A stretch of DNA of 64,000 nt, taken from assembly GCF_015665295.1 (NCBI RefSeq), contig NZ_JADFAJ010000018.1, forward strand, positions 19,989-83,988, given 5' to 3'. The notes under the pieces were generated by a model. It did no database searches. It had not been told where the DNA came from and worked only from the letters and a program-made list of their open reading frames with translations. The first letter of the stretch is position 1. Every line of letters begins with the position of its first letter. Position numbers and translations under genes: made by a program. This DNA comes from Maricaulis sp. Its GTDB lineage: Bacteria; Pseudomonadota; Alphaproteobacteria; Caulobacterales; Maricaulaceae. Below are positions 1 through 8,799 of this stretch, piece after piece.

Positions 1-64
1 CGCCACAGGCACTGACAAGGAGTGGCAGGGTCAGAAGGAGGGCGGGGAGGCGAAAGCGGATCAT
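1..64 (-). CDS. N-terminus of a lipoprotein, probable RND efflux adaptor (partial)
   Basis: Only the first 21 codons are in the window; the gene runs off the left edge. The ATG (64-62) overlaps the TGA of the TetR gene as ATGA, which suggests translational coupling. The visible residues form a lipoprotein signal: basic start MIRFR, a leucine-rich core, then a lipobox LVSAC with the cysteine at about residue 20. A TetR regulator followed immediately by a lipoprotein is the usual order of an RND efflux operon, where the lipoprotein is the periplasmic adaptor. That function is inferred from context only. Confidence 0.6.
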   Translation of the reverse strand, partial: MIRFRLPALLLTLPLLVSACG

Positions 65-699
65 GGGGCGGCAACTCGCGGTTTGAGACCGTCAAGGAGA
101 ATGTCGGCGAGGGCGTCGGCCATCGCGGCGGGATCGGTGAGCCGGTCGGGCGGAAAGCCGAAAATTGAGGTCAGCGCCATGTGGGCGATGCCGGGACCGG
201 CAGTGGCGCGCATGAAGGCATCGGCATCGACATCGCGGAACGCCCCGCTCCGGACACCGGCCGCCAGGAGGGCGCGCAGGGCGCGCCGGGCGACGTCCAG
301 GACCTGGCTGCGATAATGGGCAGCGATCTCCGGAAAGCGGGCGGCTTCGGCGAACACCAGGCGCGGTGCCGCATTGATGTCGGGATCACCCATGGCTGTG
401 AACAACATGCGCAGAAGGCCGCGAAAGGCGGCCTCCGGGTCCTGCGGCGCGCCCAGTGCGACGAGCTGTTCGGCAGCCTTGGCCAGCTGGCCGGCTGATT
501 GCTCGACCAGCCCGTTCAGCATCGCTTCCTTGGAGGGGAAATAGAGATAGACCGCGCCTTTCGACAGCCCGGCTTCGCGGGCAATATCCTCGACACGTGC
601 GGCGGCGAAGCCTTTCGCCGAGAACACAGAGAGGGCGGCATCAAGGATTTCATCCGGGCGGGCGTCCGGGCGGCGGCGGCGTTTCGGGAGCGCTGTCAT
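61..699 (-). CDS. TetR/AcrR family transcriptional regulator
   Basis: The protein has 212 residues, a normal TetR length. The N-terminal helix-turn-helix (about residues 15-60) carries the family pattern of ILDAALSVFSAKGF followed by GLSKGAVYLYFPSKEAML. The C-terminal ligand domain is not diagnostic. It probably represses itself and the lipoprotein gene that overlaps its stop codon, a typical arrangement for a multidrug efflux operon. A strong inverted repeat lies 13 bp upstream of its ATG (712-729) and is the likely operator. The inducer cannot be told from sequence. Confidence 0.9.
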   Translation of the reverse strand: MTALPKRRRRPDARPDEILDAALSVFSAKGFAAARVEDIAREAGLSKGAVYLYFPSKEAMLNGLVEQSAGQLAKAAEQLVALGAPQDPEAAFRGLLRMLFTAMGDPDINAAPRLVFAEAARFPEIAAHYRSQVLDVARRALRALLAAGVRSGAFRDVDADAFMRATAGPGIAHMALTSIFGFPPDRLTDPAAMADALADILLDGLKPRVAAP

Positions 700-711
700 G
701 ACCGTGTTATA

Positions 712-729
712 ACTGACTGGTCAGTCAGT
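712..729. promoter_or_regulatory. Probable TetR operator
   Basis: A perfect 7-bp inverted repeat, ACTGACT and AGTCAGT separated by GGTC, lies just upstream of the tetR start codon and close to the divergent gene at 806. Position and symmetry fit a TetR-family operator. The assignment is inferred. Confidence 0.65.
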
Positions 730-805
730 AACAAGGCAGGTTGCAGATCACGAACCCGGATGATGTAGGCTGGTGCGTCCTGATCCGTCGCGGAAGGAGC
801 TCGTG

Positions 806-1261
806 ATGAGCTATGACATGCTTTACTCCGTCCTCAACCTGTCAGTCGTGCCGGCCTGGGCGCTCCTGATCCTGGCGCCTGGCTGGGCGTGGACGCAGCG
901 CCTCGTGCACGGCGCGCTGATCCCGCTGGTCCTGGCGGCGATCTATCTGGCCTTCCTGACGCTGGGGATCGGCTTCGGCCAGTCCGACCCAGAGGCCGGG
1001 ATGTCCAGTCTTGGCGCGGTGCACGCCCTGTTCTCGCACCCGGTCGGCCTGCTCACCGGCTGGGTCCATTTCCTGGTCTTCGACCTCTTCGTCGGCGCCT
1101 GGATCGTGCGCGATGCCCGCCGTATCGGCCTGAGCCGCTGGATCGTGACGCCGGCGCTGCTCTTCACCTTCATGTTCGGCCCGGCCGGATTGTTCATCCA
1201 TCTCCTCGCCCGCAAGCTCAGCGGCAAGGCCGGTTGGTCGCTGGACGAGGCCGCGCCCTAA
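806..1261 (+). CDS. ABA4-like family membrane protein (DUF4281)
   Basis: A 151-residue protein with about four hydrophobic segments. The C-terminal half, with DLFVGAWIVRDARR, a proline before the next segment, then TFMFGPAGLFIHLLAR, matches the ABA4-like/DUF4281 family, named after a plant carotenoid (neoxanthin) factor. The bacterial role is unknown. I chose ATG 806 because AAGGAG (794-799) sits six bases upstream; a longer reading from GTG 773 lacks a ribosome site. It is divergent from the TetR gene and may share its regulated promoter region. Confidence 0.8.
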   Translation: MSYDMLYSVLNLSVVPAWALLILAPGWAWTQRLVHGALIPLVLAAIYLAFLTLGIGFGQSDPEAGMSSLGAVHALFSHPVGLLTGWVHFLVFDLFVGAWIVRDARRIGLSRWIVTPALLFTFMFGPAGLFIHLLARKLSGKAGWSLDEAAP

Positions 1262-1344
1262 CGGGAGGGAGCGCGTCGGGGGTCGCACTCCCTCCCTGGG
1301 TCCTGCATTCCGGCCGCGATCGGGGGGGCAGCGGCGCGGAACAC

Positions 1345-1378
1345 AAAAAACCCTCCTCGAGCGAGCGCTCGGGAGGGC
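1345..1378 (-). terminator. Intrinsic terminator, minus strand, with no obvious gene
   Basis: On the minus strand a stem CCCTCC...GGAGGG with an inner CGAGC/GCTCG stem is followed by six T. The plus strand has no T-run after the stem, so it acts leftward. The gene on its left (806-1261) is on the plus strand, so the terminator ends an otherwise unassigned minus-strand transcript. Confidence 0.7.
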
Positions 1379-1553
1379 CAACAACCGGGACTGGGGGGTC
1401 AGTCTACCGGGTGGAAGCGTCATCCTCCGCGCGCACAACCGCTGTCGGCCAACAGGCCGGGCGGGCGAGGCGATATCGGGTCTGAACTGGGTTCATGATC
1501 GACTCTTCGTGTGCGCAGGACCGATGGGCTTGGTCCCGAACGGGGCTGACGGG
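1345..1553 (-). ncRNA. Candidate small RNA between ABA4-like gene and lysK
   Basis: The leftward terminator at 1345-1378 is preceded, about 200 bases upstream on the same strand, by a promoter-like pair: TTGAAC (1588-1583), 17 bases, CATAAG (1565-1560). No convincing protein is encoded between them; the only short reading frame with an ATG (about 30 codons from near 1495) has no run of regulatory codons. I do not recognise 6S, SRP, tmRNA or RNase P signatures. The -10 lies within a short palindrome, so the promoter call is weak. Confidence 0.3.
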
Positions 1554-1748
1554 ATGCGGCTTATGCCGCCGCAAGTGTTCCCGTTCAAGGCGAATTTGAC
1601 ACGTTTGGGTTGGATCGGTGCGAAGTGTGTCTTTTGGGTGACGGTGTGTGGTGACAGGGCACCGCTCCTTGCCCTTCTCGCCCGGCAGAAAGTCTCCGGA
1701 GGGTGATGAGGGATGCTTGCTGCCGTCGGCACTTCCGCTTCAACCTGA

Positions 1749-1768
1749 CCCACTCCCGCGGGAGCGGG
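1749..1768. repeat. GC-rich palindrome in the lysK upstream region
   Basis: CCC-a-CTCCC-GC-GGGAG-c-GGG is a near-perfect dyad. It resembles the palindromic intergenic repeats common in GC-rich alphaproteobacteria. The gene-free stretch 1262-1863 otherwise holds the orphan terminator and candidate small RNA; I see no further gene in it. Confidence 0.4.
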
Positions 1769-1863
1769 AATGGGGGGGCACCAAGCCCCGCCCGCTTGAC
1801 CATCCCGTGCATCCCCTCTACCTCGCGAGCCTTCTGTTCACCTGTTTGAGAAAGTTACCCGGG

Positions 1864-3453
1864 ATGTCTGTCTCCGATCTTGCCCAAAACGCAAAAGCCT
1901 GGCCGTTTGAACAAGCGCGCCTGCTCAAGAAGCGTCTGGACAAGCTGGGGCGAAAATCCGGGCCGGTCGTGTTCGAGACCGGCTATGGCCCGTCGGGGCT
2001 TCCGCACATGGGCACGTTCGGCGAAGTTGTGCGCACCACCATGGTGCTGCGCGCCTTCGATGCGCTGACCGGCGGCGCCTATGAGCCGCAGCTGATCTGC
2101 GTCTCCGACGATATGGACGGCATGCGCAAGGTTCCCGACAACCTGCCGCAGCAGGACATGCTGAACCAGCACCTGCAGGAGCCGCTGACCGTGGTGCCCG
2201 ATCCGTTCGGCACGCATGAGAGTTTCGGCGCCCACATGAATGCCCGCCTGCGCGGCTTTCTCGACGGGTTCGGCTTCACCTACACCTTCCAGTCGGCGAC
2301 CGAGCTCTACAAGTCCGGCGCCTATGACGCCATGCTCCGCCGTGCCGCCGCGCGCTATGATGACATCATGGCGGTCATGCTGCCGACGCTGGGGGCGGAA
2401 CGCCAGGCGACCTATTCGCCCTTCCTGCCGATCTCGCCGAAGACCGGCCGGGTCCTCTATGTGCCGATGAAGGCGGTCGATGCCGAAGCCGGCACGATCA
2501 CCTTTGACGATGAGGACGGCATCGAGACCACGCTGCCGGTCACCGGCGGTCATGTGAAGCTGCAGTGGAAGCCCGATTTCGGCATGCGCTGGGCGGCCCT
2601 GGGCGTTGATTTCGAGATGTTCGGCAAGGATCACCAGACCAATGCGCCGATCTATTCGCGCATCTGCAGGATCCTCGGCGCCGAACCGCCGACGCAATTC
2701 GTCTACGAACTCTTCCTCGACCAGAAGGGCGAGAAGATCTCCAAGTCCAAGGGCAATGGCCTGTCGGTCGAGGACTGGCTGAAATATGCACCGGCGGAGA
2801 GCCTGTCCTATTACAACTTCGTCAAGCCGAAGACGGCCAAGCGCCTGTATTTTGACGTCATACCCAAGGCGGTAGACGAGTATATGCAGCATCTGGCGGC
2901 CTATGCCGGCCAGACGCCGGCGCAGCAGCTGGAAAACCCGGCCTGGCATATCCATGACGGGAATCCGCCGACCGATACCTCGCCGATCTCCTTTGCCCTG
3001 ATGCTCAACCTGGCCTCGGCCGCCTCGGCCCATAATGCCGAGGTGATGTGGGGTTTTATCGGCCGCTATGTGGAGGGCGCCACGCCGGCCAGCCACCCGC
3101 TGATCGATCAGCTGGCCGGTTTTGCCGTGCAGTATTTCCAGGACTTCGTCGAACCGACCAAATCCTTCCGTGCCCCGAATGACATGGAGCGCGCGGCCAT
3201 GGAGGACTTGTTGTCCCGGCTTCGTGCGATGGATGCCGGCGAGCGCGATGCGGCAAAGATCCAGGACGAGGTCTTTGCGGCCGGCAAGACCCAGGAATTC
3301 GACAATCTGCGCGACTGGTTCCAGGCTCTCTATGAAGTCCTGCTCGGCCAGTCCCAGGGACCGCGCTTTGGCTCCTTTGTCGCCATTTACGGCGTCGGCG
3401 AAACCATCAAGCTGATCGAATCCGGCCTCGCCGGCGAGCTCGCAAACCCCTGA
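1864..3453 (+). CDS. lysK: Lysyl-tRNA synthetase, class I
   Basis: Charges tRNA-Lys with lysine in the cytoplasm. The 529 residues match the class I (archaeal-type) enzyme, which replaces the class II enzyme in many alphaproteobacteria. The HIGH-type motif appears in [13 protein letters not shown] (about residues 41-53) and the KMSKS motif as KISKSKGNG (about residues 294-302). I start at ATG 1864, where homology begins ([18 protein letters not shown]). The reading frame is open further upstream, but that part is compositionally unlike the enzyme. No strong Shine-Dalgarno is visible. A terminator follows at once. Confidence 0.95.
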   Translation: MSVSDLAQNAKAWPFEQARLLKKRLDKLGRKSGPVVFETGYGPSGLPHMGTFGEVVRTTMVLRAFDALTGGAYEPQLICVSDDMDGMRKVPDNLPQQDMLNQHLQEPLTVVPDPFGTHESFGAHMNARLRGFLDGFGFTYTFQSATELYKSGAYDAMLRRAAARYDDIMAVMLPTLGAERQATYSPFLPISPKTGRVLYVPMKAVDAEAGTITFDDEDGIETTLPVTGGHVKLQWKPDFGMRWAALGVDFEMFGKDHQTNAPIYSRICRILGAEPPTQFVYELFLDQKGEKISKSKGNGLSVEDWLKYAPAESLSYYNFVKPKTAKRLYFDVIPKAVDEYMQHLAAYAGQTPAQQLENPAWHIHDGNPPTDTSPISFALMLNLASAASAHNAEVMWGFIGRYVEGATPASHPLIDQLAGFAVQYFQDFVEPTKSFRAPNDMERAAMEDLLSRLRAMDAGERDAAKIQDEVFAAGKTQEFDNLRDWFQALYEVLLGQSQGPRFGSFVAIYGVGETIKLIESGLAGELANP

Positions 3454-3461
3454 TTTCATGG

Positions 3462-3488
3462 AAAGGCTCGCCTCGGCGGGCCTTTCTT
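3462..3488 (+). terminator. Terminator after lysK
   Basis: AAAGG...CCTTT stem with a GC-rich inner part (GCTCGCC/GGCGGGC) followed by a short T-rich tail, eight bases after the lysK stop codon. Confidence 0.6.
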
Positions 3489-3510
3489 GTGTAGAAAAAT
3501 GTTCAAAATG

Positions 3511-3585
3511 TTTGACACTAAGTCTGGTCCTGCTTACATAGCGTCATGTCAAAAATATCAGACACAGAGAATGGAGCGTTTGACA
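3511..3585 (+). promoter_or_regulatory. Promoter and repeated TTTGACA sites of the membrane protein/XRE pair
   Basis: A sigma-70-like promoter is visible: TTGACA (3512-3517), 17 bases, TACATA (3535-3540). The heptamer TTTGACA occurs at 3511-3517 over the -35 and at 3579-3585 just before the start codon; its inverse TGTCAAA is at 3547-3553 near the expected transcription start. Three copies around one promoter suggest an operator, most simply for the XRE regulator encoded as second gene of this unit. Confidence 0.55.
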
Positions 3586-4019
3586 TGAGTTTTCACGAGA
3601 AAAGCAATATCGCCATGCTGGTTGTGACCGGCGGCGCCTATGCCTGGTATTTCGCCACTTCGGCCGGCGTCCTGTTCGGCGGGGCGACAAGCCCGGAGGA
3701 CGCGCTTGATCTGACCAATACGAAAATGCTGGTCACGGTCGGCATCATCATCATCGCCTCCATCGTGGCCAATATCGCCATCGCCATGGCCGCCCCATCG
3801 GAAGCCAATGAGAATGCCGACGAGCGTGACAGGCTGGTCGAGATGCGCGGCGACCAGCGTGGCGGCTTTGTGCTGGCCCTGTTCGCCCTGGCGGCAATGG
3901 CGTCGGCAATGACCGCCCAGCCCTACGTCCTGATCGCCAACCTCGTCCTGGCCGGACTGGTCGCGAGCGAGTTGGTCAAGGGCGTGTCCAAAATGGTCGA
4001 TTACCGTCGGGGGGTGTGA
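3585..4019 (+). CDS. Small four-helix membrane protein paired with XRE regulator
   Basis: A 144-residue protein with four predicted membrane helices (about residues 10-30, 47-68, 93-110 and 115-132) and an acidic/basic cytoplasmic loop [17 protein letters not shown] do not recognise a named enzyme family; DUF2178-like proteins have a similar size, an ERD-type loop and an XRE partner. ATG 3585 is preferred because GGAG (3573-3576) precedes it and the promoter -10 ends at 3540, which would place the alternative ATG 3546 at the transcript end. Its TGA overlaps the next start codon. Confidence 0.65.
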   Translation: MSFHEKSNIAMLVVTGGAYAWYFATSAGVLFGGATSPEDALDLTNTKMLVTVGIIIIASIVANIAIAMAAPSEANENADERDRLVEMRGDQRGGFVLALFALAAMASAMTAQPYVLIANLVLAGLVASELVKGVSKMVDYRRGV

Positions 4020-4237
4020 TGGCCAAATCCACCCCCATCACAAACGAGATCCGCACCCTGCGCTTTCATGCGGGCGAGATGACCCAGGCCGAGCTGGCCA
4101 GACAGGTCGGCGTGACGCGGCAGACCATCATCGCCATCGAACAGGGCAAGTATTCGCCCTCGCTGGAGGTTGCGTTCAAGATTGCCCGCGTGTTCCGCGT
4201 CGGTCTTGATGCGGTCTTCCAGTATCCGGAAGGCTAG
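4019..4237 (+). CDS. XRE-family small transcriptional regulator
   Basis: A 72-residue protein that is almost only a Cro/CI-type helix-turn-helix: [21 protein letters not shown] with the recognition helix around [16 protein letters not shown], then [10 protein letters not shown]. It resembles YozG/YgzD-like regulators that sit beside small membrane proteins. ATG 4019 overlaps the preceding stop (TGATG), so the two are translated together. It probably controls its own promoter through the TTTGACA repeats upstream; that is inference. Confidence 0.85.
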   Translation: MAKSTPITNEIRTLRFHAGEMTQAELARQVGVTRQTIIAIEQGKYSPSLEVAFKIARVFRVGLDAVFQYPEG

Positions 4238-4371
4238 GTCAGGCACCCGGTTGCGCGAGGAAAGGAGGCGCTGCATTTATCTGCGCGAAAGGCTGGATTT
4301 TCAGCCATTTCATCGCAATTCCCTAACCAGATGCGCCGATCTTGGCGCGCGCATCCGGGAAGGGTTTTGCA

Positions 4372-6549
4372 TTGACCAGGACACACGGCTGTTTACTGGC
4401 CCTGGCGGGAGGGCTCTGCCTCGCCGGCCTGGCACCGGCCGCGTCGCTGGCGGATGATGCCGGCCTGGTTGCGCCGGAATCGGGTGTCGCTGTCTACACG
4501 CCCGCCGCCTTCGCCGAGTTCCTGCCCCGCACGGCGCTCGACCTGGTCTGGCAATTGCCCGGCTTCGGTCTTGATGGCGGCGACAATGTCCGGGGTCTGT
4601 CCGGGGCGCAGGGCAATGTCCTCATCAATGGTCGCCGGCCGCCGCGCGGGAGCGGCTCGCTGGAAGGGCGCATCCGCGCCATCCGCGTCGAGGATGTAAT
4701 CCGCCTCGAGCTGATCGAACCCGGCGCCCGCGAAGTCGACATGCAGGGTTATGCGCGTGTCCTCAACATTGTCACCCGTTCGACCGCGGCGACGCGCGTT
4801 GACGGTCGCATCGAGCTTGAACCCCGCGAGGACGGTGGCGAGGAATACCAGGGCGAGCTGACCACCGCCTTCACATCCGGCCGGGTCGAGCTGGAGGCGC
4901 GAATAGATCTGTATGACGAGAGCCTGACGGACTATTCGGAAATCCGCAGTTCGACCGCCGATGAGCCCTTTGCGCGCGCCTCGGTCGACGAGATCGAAAG
5001 CCGGACGCGGCGCGACTGGCAGACCCTGGCGCGTGTCCTGGTCGACCCTGACAACGAGCTGGAATTCAGCCTGTCCAGCGAGCGGCGCGACGATGCCAGC
5101 CGGCCGGCGCCGGACGCCCTGCCGGAAAATGGTGCGTTGGAGAGCGGGCGCTGGAATTTCCTCTCGCATTTCGGGTCTGCCCGCTGGCGTCATGACTGGA
5201 ACGACGCCATCCAGCTGACTGCCCTGGTGACCCGGCGCCGGGGCGAGGCGGTCAATACCGATGATCTGCTTTCCGGTGGGGTCTCCAGCCGCTCCGATTC
5301 GCGACGTGAGACCGGCGAGACCGCTGCCCGGGCAGATCTGCGCTGGCGCCCGGGCGACCGGCTGGTGATCGAGACCGGTGCGGCCTGGGCCAGCAACACG
5401 CTCACCGGCACGTCCTCGGCTTTTATTGATGGTGTCGAACAGGAGGTTGATGGTGATGATGCCGAGGTCGAGGAAACCCGCACGGCGCTGCTCGCATCAG
5501 GAACCTGGACGCCGGCTTCCGACGTGTCGGTCACGCTCGGGGGCCGGGTCGAGCAATTCGCGCTCGACAGTTCCAATGAAGGCGGCGCGGCACTCAGCCT
5601 GACCGATATCGCGCCGCGTGCCGATCTCAACTGGGCGCTGTCCGAGACCTGGACGCTTCGGCTCAGCACCGAGCGGCGAGTGGGCCAGCTGGATCTGGGG
5701 CTCTTTCTCGCCTCAACCGATCTGGACAACGCCCTCAGCACGGCCGGCGCCGCCACGCTTGAACCACCGCGTGACTGGCTTCATCAGGTGACTCTGGACC
5801 GGCGTTCGGGCGAGCGCGACCTGGTGCGCCTGGAAGCTGTCGCGCGCCGGTCGGACAATCCGGTTTCCAGTATTCTCGACAGCGACGGCAATGTCCGTCC
5901 GGCCAATATATCGCAAGAGCGCGTGGCACGCCTCACAGCCGAATTCGAGTTGGACCTCGCGCGGTTCGGGTTCGACGGCCTGCGGATGGATGGCCAGGCG
6001 ACGCGTCGCTGGTCAGACCGGCTCGACCCACTGCAGGGCTTTTCCCGCACCACGTCCGGTCACCGTGATTACGAGCTGAGATTTGGTCTGCGCCAGGAAT
6101 GGGCGGATGGGCGCTATGTCGCCGCCGTCAGGTTCAGGAAACGGGGGCCCGCCACGCACTATTGGCTGACCGAGATCCGAAAGGAAAACAACGGGCTGGA
6201 AGTTGATCTGGACGGCGAATGGCGACATTCCGGGCGCTGGCGTACCGGGGTCGCGACACGCTGGAATGGCGATCGGCGCGACAGCATCTACGTCTTTGAC
6301 GGGGTGCGCACGTCTGCCACCGGCCCGGTTCTGGTCAACACGCTCGACCGGTCCGAGGGCGTCTACGTGAATCTCTGGTCGGAATGGGAGGTGCGGCGCG
6401 CGGCCTTTTTGCGGCTTTCCTTCCGGTCCGACCGTGACCGCGCCGGAACCAGCCGGGTCGAGACTTCCGAGGGTCAGTTCCGCGACCGGCTATCGCGGCA
6501 ATCCGATGCGGTTCCGTCCCTGAACATCCGGCTGCGCTTTCAGCGCTAG
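4372..6549 (+). CDS. TonB-dependent receptor-like outer-membrane protein
   Basis: A 725-residue protein with a signal peptide (hydrophobic core CLLALAGGLCLAGLA ending ASLAD), a plug-like domain (about residues 40-140, with the pattern DLVWQLPGF...GLSG...VLINGRRPP) and a long barrel of alternating strands ending LNIRLRFQR. The plug is recognisable, but the last residue is R rather than the usual aromatic, and I see no clear TonB box. I chose TTG 4372 because GGGAAGGG lies just upstream and it gives a proper signal peptide; TTG 4342 is the alternative. The substrate is unknown. It ends tail-to-tail with the P450 gene. Confidence 0.75.
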   Translation: MTRTHGCLLALAGGLCLAGLAPAASLADDAGLVAPESGVAVYTPAAFAEFLPRTALDLVWQLPGFGLDGGDNVRGLSGAQGNVLINGRRPPRGSGSLEGRIRAIRVEDVIRLELIEPGAREVDMQGYARVLNIVTRSTAATRVDGRIELEPREDGGEEYQGELTTAFTSGRVELEARIDLYDESLTDYSEIRSSTADEPFARASVDEIESRTRRDWQTLARVLVDPDNELEFSLSSERRDDASRPAPDALPENGALESGRWNFLSHFGSARWRHDWNDAIQLTALVTRRRGEAVNTDDLLSGGVSSRSDSRRETGETAARADLRWRPGDRLVIETGAAWASNTLTGTSSAFIDGVEQEVDGDDAEVEETRTALLASGTWTPASDVSVTLGGRVEQFALDSSNEGGAALSLTDIAPRADLNWALSETWTLRLSTERRVGQLDLGLFLASTDLDNALSTAGAATLEPPRDWLHQVTLDRRSGERDLVRLEAVARRSDNPVSSILDSDGNVRPANISQERVARLTAEFELDLARFGFDGLRMDGQATRRWSDRLDPLQGFSRTTSGHRDYELRFGLRQEWADGRYVAAVRFRKRGPATHYWLTEIRKENNGLEVDLDGEWRHSGRWRTGVATRWNGDRRDSIYVFDGVRTSATGPVLVNTLDRSEGVYVNLWSEWEVRRAAFLRLSFRSDRDRAGTSRVETSEGQFRDRLSRQSDAVPSLNIRLRFQR

Positions 6550-7919
6550 CGCGCGCTGAGTCGCATCGGCATGGGTGTGTCTGGCTGCAGGGTGATACGC
6601 ATCACCGGCACCGGATCGCGTTCTCCGGCGAAATCGAAGCGCAGGTGCCGGAGAAGGCAGGCCATCACAATCACCATCTCCATCATCGCAAAACGGGCAC
6701 CGATGCACACGCGCGGCCCCAGTCCGAAGGGCAGGTAGGCGTCGCGCGGGATGGCGGCAGCCGCGTCGCCGAGAAAGCGGTCGGGGCGGAACTCGTCGGG
6801 ATGTTGCCAGATGTCGCGCTGGCGGTGCAGCAGCCAGGTCGAGACCAGGACATCGGTTCCCGCAGGCACCGGCAGGCCAACCACCAGATCCCATTCCTGC
6901 GACGTCCGGGCCAGCATGGGCGCTGACGGGTAGAGGCGCAAACTCTCCTTCAAAACGGCTTCGGTGAAGGGCAATTGACTGGTCCAGCCGGCCGCCTCGC
7001 GGCCATCAAGGTCCGCCGCATCAATCTCCGCCTCGACCCTTTCGCGCGATTGCGTGTCACGCGACAGGAGATAGAGGGTCCATGCCAGTGATCGGGCCGT
7101 GGTTTCGTGGCCAGCCGCGAGGAAGGTCAGCAGATTGTCAATGACGGCCGTATCGTCCAGCCCGGCGCCGAGCAGGAGGTCGAGAAAGTCGGGTGTCCGG
7201 CCGGCCTGCTCGGGCGAGGGCGCAGCCCGGCGGGCTGACGCGACTGCGCCGACCTGGTCGCGCAGGTCGGCGATGACCTGGCGCGACTTGCCCTGGCCAA
7301 CACGTGGAATCCAGCCCGGCAAGTGCATCAGGTCGAACGGGTGCGGAATGCCGGAGATTTCCAGGAGGTCACATATGCCCCGCGTGAAGCGCGCCTTGTC
7401 GAGCGCTTCGTCGCCGGAAAACAGCGTCTCCATCAACACGTCCAGGGTCAGATCAACCATCAGGTCGGACACGCTGATCGTCGCCCCCGCCTGGCCGGCC
7501 AGGCGCTCTGCCGCACTGTCACACACGGCACGGATCTGCGGCGCAAATCCGTTGACCTTGCGCGGCGTGAAGACGGGGGACACGGCCTTGCGCGCGGTTT
7601 TCCAGATATCGCCTTCGGCAGTGAGCAGCCCGTCGCGCAGGAAGGGGCGGAGTACCGCCTGGCGCAGCGGGTTCATGGTGAAGTTGGCGGCGTTCGCGAC
7701 GAAACAGTGATGGATCGCAGCCGGATCATTGAGGATCAGGCTGGACCGGCCGAGAAAGCGGAAGGGCGCCAGCCGGATCGAGAAATGGTGCTCGCCCCAG
7801 ATTTCCAGCGGATTGCGCTGCATGGCCCTGAAATACGTCCAGTAGTCCGACGGCATCAGCTTGCCGACGCCGCTATAGCTGGCATAGGGCGGTTTCGGGG
7901 GCGAGAAGGCGAGGGTCAT
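6546..7919 (-). CDS. Cytochrome P450
   Basis: A 457-residue haem monooxygenase without a membrane anchor. The I-helix oxygen-activation motif AGHETTARS, the K-helix ExxR in KESLRLYPS, and the haem-ligand loop PFGLGPRVCIGARFA (with the axial cysteine) are all present. Start ATG 7919 has AAGGAA upstream. Substrate specificity cannot be read from sequence; the CYP class resembles bacterial fatty-acid or aromatic hydroxylases. No ferredoxin or reductase gene is adjacent. Its stop codon shares a CTAG tetranucleotide with the stop of the receptor gene on the other strand. Confidence 0.93.
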   Translation of the reverse strand: MTLAFSPPKPPYASYSGVGKLMPSDYWTYFRAMQRNPLEIWGEHHFSIRLAPFRFLGRSSLILNDPAAIHHCFVANAANFTMNPLRQAVLRPFLRDGLLTAEGDIWKTARKAVSPVFTPRKVNGFAPQIRAVCDSAAERLAGQAGATISVSDLMVDLTLDVLMETLFSGDEALDKARFTRGICDLLEISGIPHPFDLMHLPGWIPRVGQGKSRQVIADLRDQVGAVASARRAAPSPEQAGRTPDFLDLLLGAGLDDTAVIDNLLTFLAAGHETTARSLAWTLYLLSRDTQSRERVEAEIDAADLDGREAAGWTSQLPFTEAVLKESLRLYPSAPMLARTSQEWDLVVGLPVPAGTDVLVSTWLLHRQRDIWQHPDEFRPDRFLGDAAAAIPRDAYLPFGLGPRVCIGARFAMMEMVIVMACLLRHLRFDFAGERDPVPVMRITLQPDTPMPMRLSAR

Positions 7920-8030
7920 GCAGGTTTCCTTGTACGGGATCGAACCTAGCCCGTTCGGCACATCACACCAGCGCGCGAAAAGTCGCGCCTGCCGCTTGCG
8001 CCCGCGCACCGCTGATCTAGTGTTTCCCCC

Positions 8031-8792
8031 ATGATCCGTTTCATCGTGCTCCTTGCCCTGTTTGTCCTGTCCGCGCCGGTCCAGGCCGATCGTGCCGCCG
8101 CCGAGGCGGCCTACCGCGAAGGTGCCTGGGAGCGCGCCGCGAATGAAGCGCAACGCCTTGAGACCGCAGACGGTTATGCCTTCGCGGCCGGAGCCTTGCT
8201 GGCCAGGTTGATGGTCGAGGATGCCGGCGTCGATCGCGAAGCGCTTGCCGAGCGTGCCATCGACCTTGCCGAATACGCCCTGCACCTGGACGAGGATCAT
8301 CTTGAAGCGCGCCTCCGGCTCGCTGCTGCCCTCGGTTTCCGCGGCCGCTACATGAGCGGCTGGCGCGCCTATCTGACCCGGCTGCCGCAGCGCGGCCGCG
8401 ACCTGCTCGAAGAAGTCGTCGCCCGCCAGCCCGACAATGCCTGGGCGCTCGGCATGCTGGGCGCATGGCATCTCGAGGTCGCGCGTCGCGGCGGCTCGCG
8501 CGGTCTGCGCGCCCTCGATGCTTCGGTGGAAGCCGGAATGGGCTATTACTCGCAGGCGATCGCCCTTGATCCGGGCAGTCCCGCTCCGCGCTATTTCGAA
8601 GCGCTCGGACTGGCCGCGCTCGATGAGCCGGCCTATGACATGCGCATCCGTGAACTGGTTGAAACCGGGCGCCAATTGCCGCCGCGCGATGCATTCGAGA
8701 CCGCTATCCTGGGCGAGCTGGACGAGTTTGCGTCCCGCCTTCACGACCGGCGGGCGGCGGCAGCCTGGGCCGACTCGCGCCTCCAGCGGTGA
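8031..8792 (+). CDS. Secreted TPR-like protein
   Basis: A 253-residue protein with a signal peptide (MIRFIVLLALFVLSAPVQA) and helical repeats of the TPR kind: AEAAYREGAWERAANEAQRLE, then ALHLDEDHLEARLRLAAALGFRG, then AIALDPGSPAPRYFEALGLAAL. It is probably periplasmic and acts as a scaffold; no enzymatic motif is seen. It is divergent from the P450 gene across a 111-bp gap and convergent with the S24-type regulator. I cannot assign a partner. Confidence 0.7.
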   Translation: MIRFIVLLALFVLSAPVQADRAAAEAAYREGAWERAANEAQRLETADGYAFAAGALLARLMVEDAGVDREALAERAIDLAEYALHLDEDHLEARLRLAAALGFRGRYMSGWRAYLTRLPQRGRDLLEEVVARQPDNAWALGMLGAWHLEVARRGGSRGLRALDASVEAGMGYYSQAIALDPGSPAPRYFEALGLAALDEPAYDMRIRELVETGRQLPPRDAFETAILGELDEFASRLHDRRAAAAWADSRLQR

Positions 8793-8799
8793 TCTGCGC

